Shown: piece after piece, positions 58,077-64,000 of the stretch | Layout: each line of letters begins with the position of its first letter | Position numbering within the stretch: the stretch's first letter is position 1 | Assembly: GCA_003164035.1 (NCBI GenBank) | Contig: PLRS01000055.1 | Span: forward strand, 1-64,000 | Reading direction: 5' to 3' | Origin: Bryobacterales bacterium | GTDB lineage: Bacteria; Acidobacteriota; Terriglobia; Bryobacterales; Bryobacteraceae | Length of the DNA: 64,000 nucleotides | Position numbers and translations under genes: made by a program | The notes under the pieces: model-generated | Databases searched by the model: none | Told to the model about the DNA's origin: nothing | The model's input: only the letters and a program-made list of their open reading frames with translations

Positions 58077-58738
58077 CAGCCCTGCCTCCGGAGGCGGTCG
58101 GTCAGACCCCGCTCGATCTCTTCGAGTTGCGTATCGACGGACGCGTCCAGGCTCCCGCGTTCGGTTTCGAATACCACCGAGCCGAGCTCCCGCGCCGCGT
58201 CCGGAACCACCTCGACCGATCCGCCGGAGCTGGTACGCCGCAGGCAGGCGCTCACCTCGGCGGCGTGAGCCGGATGCACGCGGACCCGGCTGATCTCCTG
58301 CCCGTCCAGCTTTTCCAGGGCGGCCATCGCCACCCCGCGAATGGCTTCCGCATCCACCGACAGCTCTCGCCGCAACACCCGCCGCGCCACGGCCAGCGCC
58401 AGCGTTACCAGGTCGGCTTCGGCGTCGTGCCGCAAGCGGCTGCGCAAGCCGGCCAGATCCTCGATGCTGCGCGTGAGCCGTTCCATCACCGGTTGGACTT
58501 GTTGCGCGGCCTGGTTGCGACCCTGCTCCCGGCCTTCGCGCAAGCCGGCATCGTGCGCCAAGCGCACCCGTTCCTCCGTTTGCCTGGCGAGTTCCGGATC
58601 CGGTTCGCTGGGGGGCGCTGCGGCGGGTGCTGCTTCGGGGGGTGCTGCCGCGGCGGGCGCCTCCTCCACCGCGGCCATGTCTCGCCAGGCCACCGGCGCG
58701 ACGTCGCCGCGGCCGGTAGCCAGCACCTTAGCACGCAT
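58076..58738 (-). CDS. fliH: Flagellar assembly protein FliH
   Basis: 220 aa from ATG 58738 (MRAKVLATGRG); ATG 58768 would add ten residues, and neither has a strong ribosome binding site. Ala/Pro-rich N-terminus (about 25-55), coiled coil (AHDAGLREGREQGRNQAAQQVQPVMERLTRSIEDLAGLR), then the C-terminal FliH/YscL domain: VTLALAVARRVLRRELSVDAEAIRGVAMAALEKL and SVEVVPDAARELGSVVFETERGSLDASVDTQLEEIERGL. It negatively regulates FliI and docks it to the export gate. Confidence 0.88.
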   Translation of the reverse strand: MRAKVLATGRGDVAPVAWRDMAAVEEAPAAAAPPEAAPAAAPPSEPDPELARQTEERVRLAHDAGLREGREQGRNQAAQQVQPVMERLTRSIEDLAGLRSRLRHDAEADLVTLALAVARRVLRRELSVDAEAIRGVAMAALEKLDGQEISRVRVHPAHAAEVSACLRRTSSGGSVEVVPDAARELGSVVFETERGSLDASVDTQLEEIERGLTDRLRRQG

Positions 58739-58854
58739 GGATGCATCGCTTTCCGCGGCAGGGCGCATCGGCGATGCGTCTCACGCGGGGACCGAGGGCA
58801 TCCAGCCCGTCCGGGCCCTGTGACGTGCCATCGAAATCCAGCCGTGACGGGAGG

Positions 58855-59895
58855 CTAGACCACATATTGCTCTCCCACCGCGCCCTTGAGACTCAATACG
58901 CCATCCGATTCGAGTTGCCGCACGACGGCGATGATCTGCTGTTGCGAAGCTTCGACTTCCTTGATCTTGATGGGACCGAGCGCGTCCATATCCTCGCGCA
59001 GCATGTCCGCGCCGCGCTGCGACATGCAACCCAACATGTGGTTCCGCAGTTGCTCGCTGGTGCCCTTCAGAGCCACCGTCAATAGCTTGCGGTCCACCTT
59101 GGCCAGCACCTCCTTGAGGCCCAACTGGTCGATCAGCAGCAGATCTTCGAAGACGAACATCAGGTGCCGGATGGTTTGCGCGACGTTGGTATCCTGCTGC
59201 TCGATGCTCTCGATAATGCCGCGGCTGGTAATGGAATCGATACGATTGAGAATTTCGGCAACGGCGCGCACGCCGCCGTAGGATTCGCGGCTGACTTCTC
59301 CCAGAGCCTGGAGCTTCTGTCCGATGACACCCGCGATCTTGGTGATGATGTCCGGCGAGATCTGATCCAGACTGGCCATGCGCTGGGCCACGTCGGCCCG
59401 CATGCCCGCCGGCAGAGACATAAGCAGGGCGGCGGCCTGCGGCACATTGAGGTGGCAAAGCACCAGGGCAATGGTCTGGGGATGTTCGTTATGAATGAAC
59501 TTGGCGAGTTGCTGCGGGTCGGTTTTCTGGATGGCGTCGAACGACACGGCTTCGGCGCCCAGCGCTTTGGTCAGACGCTCCATCATGCGCTTGGCCACAT
59601 CCGGTGTGAAGGCGTTGAGCAGGAGCTTTCGCGCCACCTCCAGGCCGCCGCGCGCCACGTAATCGCCCGCCGTGGAAAGGTGATGGAACTCGTTGAGGAC
59701 CGACTCGGCCTGCTCGGCGGAAATGGCCGTCACTTTGGCGATTTCCTTGGTCAGCTTCTGTACGTCGTCGTCGGAAAGCTGCGGCAGCAGAGCGGCGCTG
59801 GCCTGCTCGCCCAGGACGATCATGAGCATCGCCGCCTTGTGCAGGCTGCTTGTTTTTTCGTTCTCGGCTTTGGTTGCGGAGGCGTTCAAGATCAT
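58855..59895 (-). CDS. fliG: Flagellar motor switch protein FliG
   Basis: 346 aa, usual length about 330-345. SSLHKAAMLMIVLGEQASAALLPQLSDDDVQKLTKEIAKV is the N-domain. HNEHPQTIALVLCHL (EHPQ motif) is in the middle domain. The C-domain contains MFVFEDLLLIDQLGLKEVLAKVDRKLLTVALKG with the charged ridge that contacts MotA, and MSQRGADMLREDMDALGPIKIKEVEASQQQIIAV. It builds the C-ring on FliF and transmits torque. It lies 21 nt after fliF. Confidence 0.96.
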   Translation of the reverse strand: MILNASATKAENEKTSSLHKAAMLMIVLGEQASAALLPQLSDDDVQKLTKEIAKVTAISAEQAESVLNEFHHLSTAGDYVARGGLEVARKLLLNAFTPDVAKRMMERLTKALGAEAVSFDAIQKTDPQQLAKFIHNEHPQTIALVLCHLNVPQAAALLMSLPAGMRADVAQRMASLDQISPDIITKIAGVIGQKLQALGEVSRESYGGVRAVAEILNRIDSITSRGIIESIEQQDTNVAQTIRHLMFVFEDLLLIDQLGLKEVLAKVDRKLLTVALKGTSEQLRNHMLGCMSQRGADMLREDMDALGPIKIKEVEASQQQIIAVVRQLESDGVLSLKGAVGEQYVV

Positions 59896-59916
59896 GGCAA
59901 GTCTCGCAGAAAGGGT

Positions 59917-61611
59917 TTACCTCTCCTCCTCGCGGATCCAACTCCTCAAAATTTGTACGCTGATCTCGGGCTGCATTTCGATCTTTTCGCGGAGGTGTTT
60001 GGCAAGGATCTCGGCTTTCTTGGTGATGACCGGCGTCAATTTGAGCGATTCCATTACCTTCGCGTCCATCTTTTTCTGCAGGGCGTCGCGTTCGGCCAGT
60101 TTGGCCTCGAGCTGGTTATTGGGATCGGGGCCGCCCGCCTCCAGGGCGGACGCAGCGCCCCCCTCGATGGCCCCCGGCGAGCTAGCGGTTGTCTTGCCTG
60201 GCCGCCGGTGGCGGCCGAGCAACCGCACCAACCCGATCGCCAAAGCCAGGATCACGGCCAAAGCCACACCCACCGCGATCCACAGAACCTTGCGGTCCTG
60301 CGGCCACGGGATCCCGTAGGGAACTTTCTGCGGGGCCTTTGACGGCCGCTCCACCAGGTCAGGCGGAGGCTCGCGCTGGAGGGTGGATTCAAAAGGCAGA
60401 GTGTCGACGACGATCTGGTCGCCGCGTTCCTGGCTGAAGCCGGCGACGCCGGCCACCACATCGTGAATCACCTTCAGTTCGTCGGCGGAGGGCGGCACCA
60501 GTACCCGCTGGTAACCGTTCTTTCCCCGCACCCAGGAAATGTTCTGATCCACCAGCACCGCCACCGAAAGGCGGCGAACGGAACCCGACGGCTGGCGGGT
60601 CTTCTTGACGGTGCGGCTGGATTGATAGGTGATGTTTTCGGTGACGCGCGAAACCCGCGAGCTGCCGTTCGCGGAACGCGCCGGGGGCCGCGGAAGATTG
60701 GAGGCCGTCCCCGGAACTCCGCTTACCGTAGGCGCGCCGGAAACGTCCTCGCTGCGTTGGGAACTGAGCATCACCGAGCGCGCCGGGTCGAACAACTCCT
60801 CGCTCTGCTCGGCAGCCGATAGATCGAACTCCAGGGAAACTCCGGCGCGAAAGCGGTCCGCTCCCAGCAGCGGCTCCAGCGTGGCATTGACTTTGGAGAG
60901 CAGTTCCGTCTCGGCTTTGTGGCGATACTCCAGCGCCTCCTCGTTTCCCTGCACCCCATCCGGGTCCTCCGGCTTGCGGGGACGGCCCAGGAGGTTGCCA
61001 TTCATATCCACTACCGAAACCTGGTCCGGAGTCAATCCTTCCACCGCGCTGGCAATCAGATGGTCGATGGCCAGCACATTGCGCGGATTCAGGTGCATGC
61101 CGGGGCGCAACTTCACAAGCACGCTCGCTTTGGCCGGCTGTTGCTCCTCGACAAACACGGAGTCCTTGGGAAAGGTGATGTGTACGCGGGCCTGCTCGAC
61201 CTCCGCCAGGGACATGACGGACCGTTCCAGTTCCCCTTCCACGGCCCTTCGGTAATTGACGTGTTCGGCGAATTCGGTGGCTCCCAGGTTGGCTTTGTCG
61301 AAGAGCTCGAAGCCGATCCTGCCGGTTTTCGGCAACCCCTCGGCCGCCATGGTGAGACGCAACTCGGCCAGTTTGGCGGAGGGCACCAGCACGCTGCCGC
61401 CGGGCTCCGGCAAACGATAGTCCACACCGCCCTCGCGCAATTTCTGCACAATGGCGGCGGCGTCCTCCGGCGGCAGCGACGTATACAGCGGCTTGAAATC
61501 GGACTCGTGCTGGCGGTGCACCAGAGCCCACAAGCCGATTGCCGCCAGCGCAGCCACCGTGGCAATGGTCAGACGCTGCCGAAGGGAAAGGTTGGCCAGT
61601 AACTTTTTCAT
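59917..61611 (-). CDS. fliF: Flagellar MS-ring protein FliF
   Basis: 564 aa. Two membrane helices (about 13-33 and 450-472, VLWIAVGVALAVILALAIGLV) enclose the periplasmic ring-building part. RBM1 holds FKPLYTSLPPEDAAAIVQKLREGGVDYRL; RBM2 holds VNYRRAVEGELERSVMSLAEVEQARVHITFPKDSVF; RBM3 holds VLVDQNISW and the adjacent strands. The C-terminal EISVQILRSWIREEER binds FliG. Anchors the basal body in the inner membrane. Tandem hairpins separate it from fliE. Confidence 0.96.
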   Translation of the reverse strand: MKKLLANLSLRQRLTIATVAALAAIGLWALVHRQHESDFKPLYTSLPPEDAAAIVQKLREGGVDYRLPEPGGSVLVPSAKLAELRLTMAAEGLPKTGRIGFELFDKANLGATEFAEHVNYRRAVEGELERSVMSLAEVEQARVHITFPKDSVFVEEQQPAKASVLVKLRPGMHLNPRNVLAIDHLIASAVEGLTPDQVSVVDMNGNLLGRPRKPEDPDGVQGNEEALEYRHKAETELLSKVNATLEPLLGADRFRAGVSLEFDLSAAEQSEELFDPARSVMLSSQRSEDVSGAPTVSGVPGTASNLPRPPARSANGSSRVSRVTENITYQSSRTVKKTRQPSGSVRRLSVAVLVDQNISWVRGKNGYQRVLVPPSADELKVIHDVVAGVAGFSQERGDQIVVDTLPFESTLQREPPPDLVERPSKAPQKVPYGIPWPQDRKVLWIAVGVALAVILALAIGLVRLLGRHRRPGKTTASSPGAIEGGAASALEAGGPDPNNQLEAKLAERDALQKKMDAKVMESLKLTPVITKKAEILAKHLREKIEMQPEISVQILRSWIREEER

Positions 61612-61675
61612 CGAAGTCGGATTTCTCGCGCCGCGCCCTGCGACAAAGTAACCATCGGCATAGGGCGGGGAAAAC

Positions 61676-61711
61676 GTGAGGGGCCGACCGCCTCACTTGC
61701 CAGCCGGCAAG
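61676..61711 (-). terminator. Two adjacent hairpins between fliE and fliF
   Basis: On the minus strand, 4 nt after the fliE stop, CTTGCCGGCTGGCAAG (61711-61696) forms a 6-bp stem. It is followed at once by GTGAGGCGGTCGGCCCCTCAC (61696-61676) and GTTTTCC. The second stem with the T-run resembles a weak intrinsic terminator or attenuator inside the operon. Confidence 0.5.
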
Positions 61712-61714
61712 ACC

Positions 61715-62011
61715 TTAAATCTGCATTTTCATGACTTCCTGGTACGCACTGATTACCTTGTTTCGAACTTGCAAGAACAGGTCGAAGGCCAATTCCGCCT
61801 GGTTGGTGGCCATCACGGCGTTGTGCAATTCCTCGCCGTCGCCGTTCAGATAGCTCGCCACCGACGCCGAAGCGTTCTGGTTGAGAGCTTCCACGCTGTT
61901 TACCGCCTGGGCAAATACGCCGGCAAACGCGCCACCGGATGTGGCGGAGGCGGCAACCGCCGGCAATTCCACCGGCACGGGCGGAGTGATGGGAGGAATT
62001 GGGGCAATCAT
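61715..62011 (-). CDS. fliE: Flagellar hook-basal body protein FliE
   Basis: 98 aa. The C-terminal half is the FliE signature: SYLNGDGEELHNAVMATNQAELAFDLFLQVRNKVISAYQEVMKMQI. The N-terminus is Pro-rich. FliE joins the MS ring to the proximal rod. The gene lies 28 nt after flgC in the same direction. Confidence 0.93.
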   Translation of the reverse strand: MIAPIPPITPPVPVELPAVAASATSGGAFAGVFAQAVNSVEALNQNASASVASYLNGDGEELHNAVMATNQAELAFDLFLQVRNKVISAYQEVMKMQI

Positions 62012-62039
62012 CGAAGTTCTTCCCGCACAGTCTCCTCCT

Positions 62040-62492
62040 TCAACGCAACAGGTCGATCGAGCGCTGGATCATATCCTTCACCGCGCCGATGGCAGCCACA
62101 TTCGCCTCGTAACCCCGGGACGCACTCATCAGGTCCACCATATCCTCGGCTGGGTTCATGCGGGGAAACGCGACATAGCCCTCCGCGTCGGCATCGGGAT
62201 GTCCGGGCAGATACCGGCGTTCGGGATCCCGCGTATCGGTGACGATCTGGGCAACCGTGACGCCGTTGGCGGATGCCTCGTCCAGGGAGCCTTCAGACTG
62301 TTGGAACAGGACCGAGGCGAAGGGCGAGGCAACCCCACTGCTTTCGAACACGGCGTCCTTGCGGCGATACGGACCGCCTTCGGGCGTTCGCGTGGTCTCC
62401 GCATTAGCCAGGTTTTCCACCAGCAGTTCGGCCCGCGTCCGCTGCGCGGACATGCCGGATGCGCTAACCGACAAGGCGGAAAACAGACTCAT
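62040..62492 (-). CDS. flgC: Flagellar basal-body rod protein FlgC
   Basis: 150 aa. N-terminal rod motif: MSLFSALSVSASGMSAQRTRAELLVENLANAETTRTPEGGPYRRKDAVF. C-terminal: GYVAFPRMNPAEDMVDLMSASRGYEANVAAIGAVKDMIQRSIDLLR. Both terminal heptad regions form the D0 coiled coil of the rod. The start overlaps the flgB stop (ATGA, 62489-62492). Confidence 0.95.
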   Translation of the reverse strand: MSLFSALSVSASGMSAQRTRAELLVENLANAETTRTPEGGPYRRKDAVFESSGVASPFASVLFQQSEGSLDEASANGVTVAQIVTDTRDPERRYLPGHPDADAEGYVAFPRMNPAEDMVDLMSASRGYEANVAAIGAVKDMIQRSIDLLR

Positions 62493-62821
62493 GAGCCTTG
62501 ACCCTCTTTGATGGCGGAACGCACCTGCTGGATCTGCGCGCGCAGCAGACTCTCAGCCGCCTGAAAGCGCAACGAGTTCTCCGCCAACAGGCGCGACTCA
62601 CGGTCCAGGCTCACGTTATTGCCGTCGTTCTTGGTGATCAATCCCCCAGCTTGCAGAATTTCGGGCGATCCGGAAGCGCGGCGCAGTTCGTCCGCAAAAT
62701 CGATGTCCTTGGTCTGGTAGCCTGGGGTATCGACATTGGCGATATTGGACGTTACCAGGCTTTGCCGCGCGCTGAGCAGGTCCATGTATCGCTCCAATTG
62801 CGCGGCCACGGGGTTGAGCAT
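62489..62821 (-). CDS. flgB: Flagellar basal-body rod protein FlgB
   Basis: 110 aa from ATG 62821, with AAGGTAACGGAG just upstream. It begins MLNPVAAQLERYMDLLSARQSLVTSNIANVDTPGYQTKDIDF, the flagellar rod N-terminal motif, and ends with SLRFQAAESLLRAQIQQVRSAIKEG. First gene of the operon flgB-flgC-fliE-fliF-fliG-fliH-fliI-fliJ. No clear sigma-28 or sigma-54 promoter is visible in the 119 bp upstream. Confidence 0.95.
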   Translation of the reverse strand: MLNPVAAQLERYMDLLSARQSLVTSNIANVDTPGYQTKDIDFADELRRASGSPEILQAGGLITKNDGNNVSLDRESRLLAENSLRFQAAESLLRAQIQQVRSAIKEGQGS

Positions 62822-62940
62822 CTCCGTTACCTTGGGCAAGCGGGGGGCCAAGCGGGAAGACGCTTGAAATCAATGGCTTTTGGGAGAATTGGCGACAAAT
62901 AGCTGGCACGGCGGCAAGATTTTGCCGGGCCTGGCCGCTT

Positions 62941-64000
62941 CTACTCCTCGTGGATCGCATCGGCCGGGCGCAGTCCGGAAGCCACCCGGGCCGGATACAA
63001 GGCGGCCAGCGTAGTGACCAGCCAGACGACGGCCAGGGCTCCCGCCAGCGGTGCGCCGGGCGGGTGAAACTGAATGGTCCAGCCGAAACTTTGCCGGTTG
63101 ACAACGAAGATCAGCAGCAGCGAGAGAGCCAATCCCAGCGCCATGCCGAGCAGGGAAGCAAACATGCCGATGAGCGCGGCCTCGGCCAGGATCATGCCGC
63201 GAATCTGGCCCGTCGAAGCACCCAGGTAGCGCAACAGGCCGAACTCGCGCCGCCGGTCCAACACCAGTGCCAGCAATGAGTTGGCCGCTCCCAGCATGGC
63301 CACTACGATGGCCACGGCTTCGAGCGCCCAGGTGATGGCAAAGGTACGGTCGAAGACCTCTACCGAGCGGTCGCGCAACTGCTCGGTGGGCACGACGGTG
63401 ACATCCAAGGCGGCGAGGCGGCGCTCCATCTCCCGCCGAACGGCTTCCCGGTTGGCGGCGGGCGCCAGATAGACGGAGGCGCTGGTGGCGGGCTGGCCGG
63501 GGAGGTAATGGAGCAAGGTGGTGCGATCGATGAGAATCAGACCCTGGCTGCTACCGTAGTCGTAGAAGACTCCGGCCACCCGGAACACAACGTCCTGGCC
63601 GCCCAGCGCCAACGTGAATCGCCCGCCGGCGCCGATACCGTGCTTGTTGGCGAACGGCTCACTGACGATGGCGGCGTCGCGGCCGGGCAGGCTGGCCAGG
63701 ACGGCATCCCGATCCTGGCCACCCAGGAAGCGCAGACGTCCGTAGCGCCGCGACACGCCGGCGTCGTTGCCGCCCAGCAAGGCCCGCTCGCCGCGATAGT
63801 GAATCGCCAGACCGTGGAACAGATCGACCGCGGCGACGCCCGGGGTATTGCGCAGGAGGTCCCCAACGGCAGCGGCGAGCGGGGTGTAATCGTCGGCGCC
63901 GCCGCGGCCGGCGGGCGAAACGAACAAGTCGGCGCGCAGCCGGAGGTCGAGCCAAGCCACCACGGTTTCGCGAAAACTGCCCACCATGATGCCGACGCTC
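62941..64000 (-). CDS. MacB/FtsX-type ABC transporter permease, N-terminal part beyond window
   Basis: C-terminal about 353 codons of a larger permease; the frame is open through the window edge (SVGIMVGSFRETVVAWLD reads continuous). The extracytoplasmic MacB-like part (GDLLRNTPGVAAVDLFHG, SEPFANKHGIGAGGRFTLALGG) is followed by three helices with the FtsX signature: EAVAIVVAMLGAANSLLALVLDRRREFGLLRYLGASTGQIRGMILAEAALIGMFASLLGMALGLALSLLL. It ends VASGLRPADAIHEE. Such proteins export lipoproteins, peptides or drugs together with an ATPase; the ATPase gene should lie outside the window. It is directly upstream of, and on the same strand as, flgB. Confidence 0.88.
   Translation of the reverse strand, partial: SVGIMVGSFRETVVAWLDLRLRADLFVSPAGRGGADDYTPLAAAVGDLLRNTPGVAAVDLFHGLAIHYRGERALLGGNDAGVSRRYGRLRFLGGQDRDAVLASLPGRDAAIVSEPFANKHGIGAGGRFTLALGGQDVVFRVAGVFYDYGSSQGLILIDRTTLLHYLPGQPATSASVYLAPAANREAVRREMERRLAALDVTVVPTEQLRDRSVEVFDRTFAITWALEAVAIVVAMLGAANSLLALVLDRRREFGLLRYLGASTGQIRGMILAEAALIGMFASLLGMALGLALSLLLIFVVNRQSFGWTIQFHPPGAPLAGALAVVWLVTTLAALYPARVASGLRPADAIHEE

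Noticed and set aside
62822-62940. Search for sigma-28 (TAAA-N15-GCCGATAA) or sigma-54 (TGGCAC-N5-TTGC) promoter before flgB.
   Set aside because: A TGGCACGG at about 62906 lacks the TTGC at the right distance, and nothing like the sigma-28 box is present.

Overview
The window is a high-GC, densely packed piece of a Gram-negative chromosome. It has lipid A genes (fabZ, lpxA, lpxI), a TonB-type energy transducer, a PEP-CTERM secreted protein, flagellar MS-ring/rod/export genes, tandem secreted S9 peptidases, DUF362, DUF4159, M48 and MacB-like FtsX proteins, and many short dispersed palindromes. This mix fits Acidobacteriota, probably the Bryobacterales/Solibacter group. That placement is inferred from gene content; there is no rRNA or other marker in the window.

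Layout. 1-5 kb: the cut end of an M48 metalloprotease, then two overlapping paralogous S9 peptidases. 5-7 kb: a palindrome cluster, an FRG-domain gene lacking the usual N-terminus, and a DUF433/DUF5615 toxin-antitoxin-type pair whose toxin gene is frameshifted. 7-13 kb: a small secreted protein, a DUF362 operon, a stand-alone antiviral-type deaminase (kinase + dCMP deaminase), DUF4159 and a zinc-ribbon protein. 13-17.2 kb: glnB-glnD (overlapping), an SDR pseudogene and a UPF0175/DUF3368 pair. 17.6-24.2 kb: nifJ plus a DHOD-like partner, an ECF sigma/anti-sigma pair, OsmC and a thioesterase. 24.3-28.9 kb: fabZ-lpxA-lpxI-Gfo/Idh-tonB and a tiny membrane protein. 29-41 kb: a FliA-type sigma factor, pirin, an aminotransferase, PEP-CTERM, a hydrolase, a methyltransferase, a YcaQ-like glycosylase, a Tat-exported glycosidase-like protein and an MFS transporter. 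41-46 kb: an ABC-2 exporter, then small accessory genes including a DUF4160 gene split by a 180-bp repeat element, DUF2442, a HigA-like regulator and DinD. 46.5-52.2 kb: a tight operon pmbA-like/DUF2393/PP2C phosphatase/nnrD/tsaE. 52.3-56.1 kb: an apparently autoregulated RHH + one-TM-protein pair, a polytopic membrane protein, DUF4180 and DinB. 56.3-62.8 kb: flagellar operon flgB-flgC-fliE-fliF-fliG-fliH-fliI-fliJ. 62.9-64 kb: the C-terminal part of a MacB/FtsX-type permease, cut by the window end.

The most unusual signals are: (1) a 180-bp non-coding element inserted in a DUF4160 gene between two copies of an 8-bp sequence, where removing 188 bp restores a full reading frame; (2) several dispersed hairpin families, including a perfect 39-bp inverted repeat; (3) the antiviral-type deaminase; (4) a compact RHH/membrane-protein operon with a palindrome inside its promoter; (5) repeated placement of a TATAAT-like box only 6-7 nt before a start codon, which suggests leaderless transcripts. 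No transposase, CRISPR array, tRNA or rRNA was seen.
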